Below, piece after piece: positions 18,668 to 26,008 of a DNA stretch of 62,433 bases (position 1 is its first letter; each line of letters opens with the position of its first letter). The DNA is taken from positions 1 through 62,433 of the forward strand of contig JANQQF010000015.1 of NCBI GenBank assembly GCA_028285035.1. The letters are read 5' to 3'. Below the pieces are notes generated by a model that was not told where the DNA came from, searched no databases, and saw only the letters and a program-made list of their open reading frames with translations. A program made the translations under genes and the position numbers. Source of the stretch: Phycisphaerae bacterium. GTDB lineage: Bacteria > Chloroflexota > Anaerolineae > 4572-78 > J111.

Positions 18668-21600
18668 TTATTCACTTAACAGATTAAATGCACCATCCTG
18701 AATTTGGAAGAGCGAGAACGACCCGCCATTGATTTGGTTGCCATCACCAAAGCTGACGGGTAGACCTAACGGCGTGGTGTCGAGATCGATATTGCTTAAG
18801 GCATCAACGACACAGGCGCGGGTCACATCACCATCTGCCACACAGGTTCGAACAGCCTCCAAGGCAACATAAGTTACGAAGCCAGAGGCCCCACCAAACG
18901 CGCCAAAGTCTTCAGAGTAAGCAGCAGCATAGGCTTCATTGTATGGTGCCATTGTATCGACAAGGTTAGGATCGGGGGCAAAGAAGGTGACATAAGTACC
19001 TTCGGCGGCATCGCCAGCGGCTTCAATCCAACCGAGCGAGAAACCACCATCGGGTAAGTAGTATGTACCTTCAAAGCCTTGCTCGCGGAGTTGTACGGCC
19101 AGCGTACCTAACTGCCCTTCAATTTGACCGGCCATAAAGACTGTGTCTGCGCCAGAGGCAACGGCGGTGGTAGCAATGGATGAGAAGTCGGTTTCTTCTT
19201 GGGTGACTGAAGCGCGATCAACGGTCACACCCGCGTCGAGCAACAGTTCTTCAAGTTGATCAACTAAGCCAACGGCGTAAGAGGATTGATCCTCAACCAT
19301 GTAAACATTGCTTACGGCAAGACTATCAATCATATGGCTGGCAATGGTTGCACTCTGATCATCATCGGTGGGGATGGGGCGGAAGAAGGTGGCGGTGCCA
19401 GGATCAGTCAGCGTGGTTCGGGTACAAGACGGGGTGAGGTGGGCCAAGCCCGCTTCTTCGAAAACAGGCTGGGTGGCTTCACAGACCTGTGAACCAGCTG
19501 GTCCAACCACAACGAGAACTTCATCATCAGCCGCAACTTGCTCAGCGACGATTTTACCTGTATCAGGATTGATTTCAGTGTCACCTTCCACGATTTCGAC
19601 GGTCAAGCCAGTTTCAGCGGCGAAGTCATCAATGAAAACTTGGGCGAAACCAAGTTGCTCTTGGCCGATGAATGCGGCGCCGCCAGTCAATGGCCCAAGG
19701 AAGGCCACTTTGATGGTTCCATCGTAGGCTAATTCCTCTCCCATAGCCCCATCATCCATCATCGCGTCATCGCCAGAAATCAGGTTGAACACACCATCCT
19801 GAATTTGGAAGAGCGAGAATGAACCGCCATTGATTTGGTTGCCATCGCCAAAGCTGACGGGCAAGCCCAATGGCGTAGTTTCTAAATCGATGCTACCGAG
19901 GGCATCAACTACACAAGCTCGGGTGACATCACCCGCTTTCACGCAGCTTTCAACAGCTTCCAAAGCGACATAGGTGACAAAGCTAGATGCTCCACCAAAC
20001 GCACCAAAGTCTTCAGAGTAAGCCGCCGCGTAGGCTTCATTGTATGGTCCCATCGTGGGAACGAGATTGGGATCGGGGGCAAAGAAGGTGACGTAAGTGC
20101 CTTCAGCGGCGTCACCTGCGGCTTCAATCCAGCCGAGTGAGAAACCACCATCGGGCAGGTAGTAGGTACCTTCAAAGCCTTGCTCGCGAAGTTGAACAGC
20201 CAAGGTACCCAACTGCCCTTCGATTTGGCCTGCCATAAAGACCGTGTCTGCACCAGAGGCTACAGCAGTGGTGGCGATGGATGAGAAGTCAGTTTCTTCT
20301 TGCGTGACTGAGGCACGATCAACGGTCACACCTGCGTCGAGTAACAAGCCTTCGAGCTGGTCAACCAAGCCGACCGCGTAAGAGGATTGATCCTCAACCA
20401 TGTAGACATTGCCAACACCTAACGTGTCAATCATGTGGCTGGCAATGGTTGTACTCTGGTCGTCATCCGTGGGGATGGGCCGGAAGAAGGTGGCTGTACC
20501 AGGATCGGTTAGCGTGGTGCGGGTACAAGATGGGGTCAGGTGAGCTAACCCTGCATCTGCAAAGACAGGTTGGGTGGCTTCACAAACTTGTGAACCCGCC
20601 GGGCCGACTACGACAAGAACTTCATCATCTGCGGCAACCTGTTCGGCTACAATTTTACCCGTGTCAGGATTGATCTCGGTGTCGCCTTCTACGATTTCAA
20701 TGTTGATACCTGTTTCGGCGCTAAATAATTCTGCCGTAACTTGGGCAAAGCCAAGCTGCTCTTGACCAATGAAGGCAGCACCACCAGTCAACGGCCCGAG
20801 GAAGGCTACTTTAATGGTGCCATCAAAGTCTACAGCTTCCATCGTCTCTTCGGCCATCATCGCGTCATCGCCAGAAATCAGGTTGAATGCGCCATCCTGA
20901 ATTTGGAAGAGCGAGAACGTGCCGCCATTGATTTGGTTGCCATCACCAAAACTGACGGGCAAGCCCAATGGTGTTGTTTCTAAATTGATGTTTGCTAAGG
21001 CGTCAACCACACAAGCACGGGTTAAATCACTTGCACAGGCTTCAATGGCGCTCAAAGCGACAAATGTCGTGTAGCCAGAAGCCCCACCAAATGCGCCAAA
21101 CTCTTCGGAATAGTCAGCAGCGTAGGCCTCATTATAAGGGGCCATTGTGGGGACGAGGTTGGGATCAGGCGAGAAGAAGGTAACGTAGGTGCCTTCGGCT
21201 GCCTCACCAGCAGCTTCAATCCAACCGAGTGAGAAACCACCATCAGGGAGATAGTAGGTGCCTTCAAAGCCTTGCTCGCGGAGTTGCACAGCCAAGGTGC
21301 CCAATTGGCCTTCAATTTGGCCAGGCATAAAGACCACGTCCACGCCAGCAGTAACTGCGGTGGTAGCAATCGATGAGAAGTCAGTTTCTTCTTGGGTCAC
21401 TGAAGCGCGTTCCACAGATGCGCCAGCGTCTAGGAGTAAGGCCTCTAACTGATCGGCCAAACCGACAGAGTAAGATGATTGATCATCAACCAAGTACGCG
21501 CTGGTGACGCCGAGAGTGTTAAGCATGTGGTCGGCGATGGTCGCGCTTTGATCATCGTCTGTGGGGATGGGACGGAAGAAGGTGGCGGTCCCTGGATCGG

Positions 21601-22213
21601 TCAGATCAGTTCGCGTACAAGATGGCGTCAGATGGGCCAACCCTGCTTCTTCAAAGACAGGCTGGGTTGATTCACAAACCTGTGAACCAGCTGGACCAAC
21701 CACAACTAACATTTCGCTATCAGCCGCAAATTGTTCCGCGACAATTTTACCCGTGTCAGGGTTGATTTCAGTGTCACCTTCAACCAACTCGACATTCATC
21801 CCAGTACGTTCGTTGAATTCATCAACAAAGACTTGGGCAAAGCCGAGTTGCTCTTGCCCGATGAAGGCGGCACCACCAGTTAGCGGACCCATAAAGCCAA
21901 TTTTGACTGGGCCAGCGTCCATAGCTTCTTCTTCGGCGGCCATCTCGCTGTCTTCTTCAGCCATCTCTTCTTCGGCTTCTTCAGCCTCTTCCATCGCCTC
22001 TTCTTCTTCAGCAGCCTCTTCCTCTACAACTTCTTCTTCAGGGGCTTCTGTTGGTTCTGGAGCCGCTTCCTCTTCTTGCGTTTCCTCTTCTTGTGCGGTC
22101 TCCTCTTGAGGCGCCTCCTCCTCCGGAGCTACCTCGGGGGGAGCTTGTCGACACGCTGCAACCAGCAGAGCGAAAACAAGCAACAATCCAAACAACTTTG
22201 TGAATTTGACCAT
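18668..22213 (-). CDS. Lipoprotein with three tandem Liv-type substrate-binding domains
   Basis: An 1181-residue extracytoplasmic binding protein for the adjacent Liv-type permease. The lipobox LLVAAC (about residues 17-22) gives a lipid anchor. A linker very rich in Glu (about residues 25-100) follows, then three homologous type I periplasmic-binding domains beginning near residues 101, 465 and 832, each starting GPVKIGF or GTIKVAF and followed by GPLTGGAAFIGQEQLGF. Units 2 and 3 are nearly identical. Each unit keeps SQVCE/SCTRT cysteines and a C-terminal TRACVVDAL segment. Ordinary LivK has one such domain. The start at 22213 is fixed by AGGAGGAG. The ligand is unknown. Confidence 0.92.
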   Translation of the reverse strand: MVKFTKLFGLLLVFALLVAACRQAPPEVAPEEEAPQEETAQEEETQEEEAAPEPTEAPEEEVVEEEAAEEEEAMEEAEEAEEEMAEEDSEMAAEEEAMDAGPVKIGFMGPLTGGAAFIGQEQLGFAQVFVDEFNERTGMNVELVEGDTEINPDTGKIVAEQFAADSEMLVVVGPAGSQVCESTQPVFEEAGLAHLTPSCTRTDLTDPGTATFFRPIPTDDDQSATIADHMLNTLGVTSAYLVDDQSSYSVGLADQLEALLLDAGASVERASVTQEETDFSSIATTAVTAGVDVVFMPGQIEGQLGTLAVQLREQGFEGTYYLPDGGFSLGWIEAAGEAAEGTYVTFFSPDPNLVPTMAPYNEAYAADYSEEFGAFGGASGYTTFVALSAIEACASDLTRACVVDALANINLETTPLGLPVSFGDGNQINGGTFSLFQIQDGAFNLISGDDAMMAEETMEAVDFDGTIKVAFLGPLTGGAAFIGQEQLGFAQVTAELFSAETGINIEIVEGDTEINPDTGKIVAEQVAADDEVLVVVGPAGSQVCEATQPVFADAGLAHLTPSCTRTTLTDPGTATFFRPIPTDDDQSTTIASHMIDTLGVGNVYMVEDQSSYAVGLVDQLEGLLLDAGVTVDRASVTQEETDFSSIATTAVASGADTVFMAGQIEGQLGTLAVQLREQGFEGTYYLPDGGFSLGWIEAAGDAAEGTYVTFFAPDPNLVPTMGPYNEAYAAAYSEDFGAFGGASSFVTYVALEAVESCVKAGDVTRACVVDALGSIDLETTPLGLPVSFGDGNQINGGSFSLFQIQDGVFNLISGDDAMMDDGAMGEELAYDGTIKVAFLGPLTGGAAFIGQEQLGFAQVFIDDFAAETGLTVEIVEGDTEINPDTGKIVAEQVAADDEVLVVVGPAGSQVCEATQPVFEEAGLAHLTPSCTRTTLTDPGTATFFRPIPTDDDQSATIASHMIDSLAVSNVYMVEDQSSYAVGLVDQLEELLLDAGVTVDRASVTQEETDFSSIATTAVASGADTVFMAGQIEGQLGTLAVQLREQGFEGTYYLPDGGFSLGWIEAAGDAAEGTYVTFFAPDPNLVDTMAPYNEAYAAAYSEDFGAFGGASGFVTYVALEAVRTCVADGDVTRACVVDALSNIDLDTTPLGLPVSFGDGNQINGGSFSLFQIQDGAFNLLSE

Positions 22214-22322
22214 AACATCTCCTCCTAATTGAGCTAATAGGGTCATTAGAGTTTTTAGAGTTTGTACAGTTAGCCAGTCGAATTATATGGTGACTCAATA
22301 AACTCTACAAACCCTATGGACA
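22214..22322. repeat. AhpD-SBP spacer with AGAGTTT words
   Basis: TAGGGT (22238-22243) and TAGAGTTTGTA (22256-22266) face AAACTCTACAAACCCTA (22300-22316). The pairing is imperfect. The words match those in the 8312-8360 leader. Confidence 0.5.
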
Positions 22323-22886
22323 TTAAATATTCGTTGCGCCAGGCGTATCCCAAAAATCTTCAAGTTCGACACCGAGACCATCAACGGTGCGGTTGCACCA
22401 GGCAAAAAAGCCCGTAATTTGATTGATTTCGAGGATAGCTTTGTCCTCAAAACCAGCGTCACGTAGACGTAGAACATCAGCTTCTTCAACTGCGGCAGGG
22501 GTTTCGGTTAGCTTGGCCACGTAATCGAGCATGGCTCGGTCTGCCTCATTCATTTCAGCTTGCCGATAATCTTGCTTCATTTGATCGACCCAAGCCTCAT
22601 CTTCAACCTCGCGGAGAAGACCTTCTCCGTGATGACGAATTCAGTAGTGGCAATCGTTGAGGACGGAAACTGTCACGGCTATCATCTCGCGTTGACGCAG
22701 GGTCAAATCGCAGTCACCGTGCATTAGGCCATTGTAAAAGGTCATCAGCGCACGCAAGGCGGCGGTATTCAGACTGTGGGCTTTGACGATGTGGTCCACC
22801 CCGCCCCAGGAACGTTCGGTACCTTTATATATTTTTTTGACGATGCCTGTGGCTTCGTCTTCGTTAACTGTTTTTATCCAAGTCAT
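22323..22886 (-). CDS. AhpD-like peroxidase-related selenoprotein (in-frame TGA = Sec82)
   Basis: Read through one TGA (22641-22643), this is a 187-residue carboxymuconolactone-decarboxylase/AhpD-superfamily protein of the peroxidase-related type. The active site reads NDC-H-Y-U-I-R-H-H: Cys79, Sec82 and His86. Glu67 lies 12 residues before Cys79. That spacing equals Glu118-Cys130-Cys133-His137 of mycobacterial AhpD, so the TGA takes the place of the second redox cysteine. Both sides are in one frame with no other stop, and family similarity continues across it. A SECIS-like hairpin follows at once. Likely role: thiol/selenol-dependent peroxide or disulfide reduction in the cytosol. The alternative, a nonsense mutation, is less likely. 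selA, selB and selC lie outside the window. Confidence 0.88.
22612..22629 (-). promoter_or_regulatory. Bacterial SECIS element
   Basis: In the mRNA, 11 nt after the UGA, CGGAGAA pairs perfectly with UUCUCCG (7 bp) around a GGUC loop. The first loop base lies 18 nt after the UGA. The loop context AGGUCU equals, from memory, the SelB-binding apical loop of E. coli fdhF. It also fits the known bacterial rule of a G among the first loop bases and a UGA-to-loop distance of roughly 16-37 nt. Confidence 0.85.
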
Positions 22887-22938
22887 AATATTGATTTACG
22901 ATTTTTGATTTCAGATTTACGCCTCTCTTCCAGAGACT
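22887..22938. repeat. Spacer with GATTTACG direct repeats
   Basis: GATTTACG occurs twice with a GATTTTTGATTTCA filler between. The same words occur at 8232-8262 and, more weakly, near 2925 and 61440. No stem is formed here. Confidence 0.5.
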
Positions 22939-23391
22939 TTATTCGCCTTCGGGGCGGAACTCGGATGGATAGTTGATGATTTTGTCCCACTCATCAGCGG
23001 CAGAGCGGGCGACAAAGGCGATCAAGTCTTCGTCACCAATGTTGAAGACCTCGTGGGGGACACCGGGTTTGATGTAGATAAAATCACCAGCTTCGTTGAT
23101 AATCTCTTTTTTCAGGCCGTCACCATAAGTGTGTTTGACTTTACCCTGGACGATGAAGAGCATGACTTCAAAGCCGTCGTGAATATGGGCGTAGGCAATT
23201 GCCCCAGGGGGCACTTTAGCCACATTGATCGACAATCCTTCCGAACCAACGTTTTTGGCGGATAGACCCTGCTGATACCTGATCCCATTCCAGCCGCGCT
23301 CATCGCCGCCGCCCCGAATCACAAGAATGCCGTCGCCGTCTTCAACTGCCGACGTATCGATAAGACCTGTGCCTTTGGTCTGTTCTGCCAT
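22939..23391 (-). CDS. Cupin domain protein
   Basis: A 150-residue single-domain cupin. AYAHIHDGFEVMLFIVQGKVKH (His, His, Glu ligands; about residues 69-90) and a later GDFIYIKPGVPHEVFN match cupin motifs 1 and 2. The protein would bind one metal ion and could be an isomerase, dioxygenase or small-molecule sensor. It is first in the run cupin, AhpD-like selenoprotein, binding lipoprotein and liv genes on the minus strand, with short spacers, which suggests co-transcription. A AAGGAG site precedes the ATG. Substrate unknown. Confidence 0.85.
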   Translation of the reverse strand: MAEQTKGTGLIDTSAVEDGDGILVIRGGGDERGWNGIRYQQGLSAKNVGSEGLSINVAKVPPGAIAYAHIHDGFEVMLFIVQGKVKHTYGDGLKKEIINEAGDFIYIKPGVPHEVFNIGDEDLIAFVARSAADEWDKIINYPSEFRPEGE

Positions 23392-23620
23392 AGTTAGACT
23401 CCTTATAAAGCGTACATGTTAGATTTTTGTTGTTTGGTCAATGGTGCAAAGCAAGGTGCCAGCTTCTTGGGGTGGCTCCTGTAGAAAGAAATAGGTAGAG
23501 GGGGAACCACCTTGGTTCCAAATATTGGATTGTAGAATAGGACGATTTGATGAAATGTCAAATATGCGCCAAATTTGTGACGGTCGTCAAAACTTTACAC
23601 CGTAATAGTATTTTTGATAA
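23392..23620 (-). promoter_or_regulatory. Structured 5' leader of the cupin/Sec/liv cluster
   Basis: Three mutually exclusive helices share the same central segment. They are 23513-23519 with 23523-23529 (GGAACCA/TGGTTCC), 23471-23479 with 23513-23521 (9 bp with one G-U), and 23452-23458 with 23518-23524 (CAAGGTG/CACCTTG). No T-run terminator is seen, so any control would be translational or by RNA stability. I do not recognise the fold. Confidence 0.4.
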
Positions 23621-24814
23621 TTATGCCTGATAGATTGCCTGAAATATCTCACTTTCAAGGTCATCCTGCCATTCACCCGTCATCATTAGATTTGCTCCCA
23701 GCCGCCCAATTTCATTAGAAGATTTCGCCGCAGCCCCACATCCCCCGGTGGCGATGAATAGACGACCTTCATCAAGGGTATCAATGTAAGGATAGCCGTG
23801 GTTAGTGAAGATTGTGACACAAGCTTTTTTCTGAAATGAGTCGGACTTGAGGTCAATGATAATGTCATGGAGAATATCTTTAAGGGCAGATGCCTCCTGG
23901 CTACGCCCGCCCGTTTGGAACCACTCTCGAAGCTCCATCTCGGTTTCTGTCGGTTTCAAGTCGAGCATTCGTCCACCAATTTTTATATAAGTACGCCCAT
24001 CAGGGTATTGAATGGGCGGGAGCGCGTAGATCCCACCAAGATCGGGATGGGTGATACCTTCATAATAAATAATGGCGGGGAGATTCTGTAAACGTTCCAG
24101 CTCAGTGCCACTGACTTCGGCCATCAAGATCGTACGTGGTCGTTTTTCTAGTTTTGGTGGGTTTTCCAGAAGAAAGTCGCTGTAAGCCCCAGCGGCGATT
24201 AAGACTCGCTGACCGTATAACGTTTGGCCTTGGGCGGTTGTGATTTCGACCTGATGCTTCTTTGTGGCTAATTTTGTGACTGTATCCGTGAAAATCTTAG
24301 TACCTTGTTTCACCGCGACATTGATTTGGGCTGCGACCAAGGAGCGCGGGTTGACGTAGCCTGCTTGACCACGCTCAAGCAGGCAGGTGTACTCGGCAGG
24401 AAAGCTAAGATGAGGATATTCGGTTTGCAGGGCTTGGGCGGAAAAGGTTTCATATTGACTGCCTAACGTTTGGCCCACTACATCAACTTTGGTCGTCTCA
24501 CCATCATCCATCGACGTGCCGACTCGAACGACTCCGACAGGGTAATGGAATGTAATGCCACTAGCCTGCTCAAGACCCGCGTATGCCTCGATTGATCGTT
24601 TGGCTAACGTGCCCCACACCAGATCAGTATCCAATTCACGTGTGATGCGCCCTTGATCGTAGTGGCTACCAAAGACACCCTGATGGGTAGACCAATATTT
24701 TGGCTCATCTGGGCCAATCAAAGCCACACTGTCATGGGCTTGGCTCACGTAGCGGGCTGCGGCTGCGCCAATCATTCCTTTGCCGATGATGATGTAATCA
24801 AAGTTGTTTTTCAT
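23621..24814 (-). CDS. FAD-dependent oxidoreductase (DAO/sarcosine-oxidase-like)
   Basis: A 397-residue flavoprotein of the D-amino-acid-oxidase family. The N-terminus YIIIGKGMIGAAAARYVS is a Rossmann dinucleotide motif, slightly off the GxGxxG consensus. VLIAAGAYSDFLL (mid-chain) and the C-terminal FIATGGCGAAAKSSNEIGRL region match sarcosine/N-methyl-amino-acid oxidases. It would oxidise a primary or secondary amine and make hydrogen peroxide. The AhpD-like selenoprotein two genes downstream could deal with that peroxide, which is inference. It lies upstream of the cupin on the same strand with a 229-bp gap. Confidence 0.85.
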   Translation of the reverse strand: MKNNFDYIIIGKGMIGAAAARYVSQAHDSVALIGPDEPKYWSTHQGVFGSHYDQGRITRELDTDLVWGTLAKRSIEAYAGLEQASGITFHYPVGVVRVGTSMDDGETTKVDVVGQTLGSQYETFSAQALQTEYPHLSFPAEYTCLLERGQAGYVNPRSLVAAQINVAVKQGTKIFTDTVTKLATKKHQVEITTAQGQTLYGQRVLIAAGAYSDFLLENPPKLEKRPRTILMAEVSGTELERLQNLPAIIYYEGITHPDLGGIYALPPIQYPDGRTYIKIGGRMLDLKPTETEMELREWFQTGGRSQEASALKDILHDIIIDLKSDSFQKKACVTIFTNHGYPYIDTLDEGRLFIATGGCGAAAKSSNEIGRLGANLMMTGEWQDDLESEIFQAIYQA

Positions 24815-24881
24815 AGCTAGGCTTAAGCTCCCTGACTTAAAATCTTTCGCATCATCGCCCCCATTTTGTGTAGCTATTTAT

Positions 24882-24913
24882 AAAAAAAGACCCACAACAT
24901 TCTTGCAGGTCTT
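24882..24913 (-). terminator. Intrinsic terminator after the iron-type ABC operon
   Basis: An 11-bp stem with two G-U pairs (minus strand AAGACCTGCAA/TTGTGGGTCTT, ends 24913 and 24887) runs straight into a T-run. It separates the ferric-type ABC genes from the FAD oxidoreductase gene. Confidence 0.8.
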
Positions 24914-24965
24914 CGATAGTATGGTTAAACCAGGGATTCGTCAACCTGATCTGATAATGCAGGTA

Positions 24966-26006
24966 TCATTGACTGGTGCCCTTGGGAAAAGCGACAACGG
25001 GTGTGCCTACTGCGGCCCGCACCCTGTCGCCAACAGCAATGTTCGTCTGGGACCATGTTCGGGCTTGGAGTGTGATACCGTTTTCGAGTCTTAGGGTCAC
25101 CAACTGATGAAAGCCGAAATAGCTTATATTGTCAACAACCGTGGTGCCTTGCTCCGGGTCAGGTGCAAGTAAAATTGACTCCGGAAACACCACGACGTCA
25201 ACCGCGCCCACAAGATTTGGATCATGCAACATCAAATTACCCAAGGGTGTTTCTACAAGGCCCTCTTTTGCCTTCCCTGGCACCACATTGACCTTGGCCA
25301 GAAATTGAGCCACCCGTAGACTGGTCGGATAGCGGTACACATCTTCAGGCGCACCCTGCTGAAGTAGGTGACCGCTATCCATGACAACGAGCTCATCAGC
25401 TAGTCGTAATGCCTCTTCTTGATCGTGCGTAACAAAAACAGTCGTTACTTCCGTCTCGTGTAAAATTTTTCGTACTTCTTCACGCATACTCTGCCGCAAA
25501 GAGGCATCTAAGTTGGAGAATGGCTCATCGAGCAAGATAACATCTGGTGAGGGGGCGAGGGCGCGGGCCAGAGCGACTCGCTGCTGTTGCCCGCCACTAA
25601 GCTGATGCGGATAGCGATCTTCCATACCCATCAGCCCAACGAGATCAAGCATGGTGGCGACGCGACTTTTTCGATCTGCGGCTGATAAATCAGGGGTGCC
25701 AAACTCAATGTTTTGGACCACGGTGAGATGTGGGAATAGGGCGTAATCCTGAAATACCATCCCGATTTGGCGTTGCGTGGCTGATACCCAAACTTTGCTC
25801 CCGCTGACCTGTTGCTCTCCAATCCAGATGTCGCCCGAATCAGGCTCTTCTAGGCCGGCGATCAGCCTTAATGTGGTCGTTTTTCCGCAGCCACTACGCC
25901 CTAATAGCACCGTAATTGCGCTTTTGGGTATATTTAAATCCAGGTCGATGACAGCCTGTGTTTGCTCGTAATTTTTGTTAACATGTTGAATACGAATAAA
26001 TGACAT
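24966..26006 (-). CDS. Ferric-iron-type ABC transporter ATPase
   Basis: A 346-residue ATPase of the FbpC/PotA group. Walker A GRSGCGKTTT, Q-loop in MVFQDYALFPHL, signature LSGGQQQRVALARAL, Walker B VILLDEPFSNLD and switch His in VTHDQEEAL are all present. The C-terminal 100 residues form a TOBE/OB regulatory domain. It starts 3 bp after the permease stop, so the two are co-translated. With the FbpA-like binding protein it should drive import of ferric iron or a related ion. Confidence 0.9.
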   Translation of the reverse strand: MSFIRIQHVNKNYEQTQAVIDLDLNIPKSAITVLLGRSGCGKTTTLRLIAGLEEPDSGDIWIGEQQVSGSKVWVSATQRQIGMVFQDYALFPHLTVVQNIEFGTPDLSAADRKSRVATMLDLVGLMGMEDRYPHQLSGGQQQRVALARALAPSPDVILLDEPFSNLDASLRQSMREEVRKILHETEVTTVFVTHDQEEALRLADELVVMDSGHLLQQGAPEDVYRYPTSLRVAQFLAKVNVVPGKAKEGLVETPLGNLMLHDPNLVGAVDVVVFPESILLAPDPEQGTTVVDNISYFGFHQLVTLRLENGITLQARTWSQTNIAVGDRVRAAVGTPVVAFPKGTSQ

Positions 26007-26008
26007 AG

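Noticed and set aside
18874..22109. Many open frames on the opposite strand of the triple binding protein
   Set aside because: They repeat with the same period as the real domains and are Ser/Pro-rich reversals of its codons, so they are shadows.
22323..22886. Two separate short genes, or a pseudogene broken by a stop
   Set aside because: The two pieces are in the same frame with only one TGA between, the TGA sits on the exact redox-cysteine position, and a SECIS-like hairpin follows. Sec decoding explains all three.
23452..23529. T-box riboswitch in the cupin leader
   Set aside because: Only the AAGGTGGTTCC-like core resembles the T-box antiterminator. There is no specifier loop, no terminator, and the downstream genes are not amino-acid or tRNA-synthetase genes in a clear sense.
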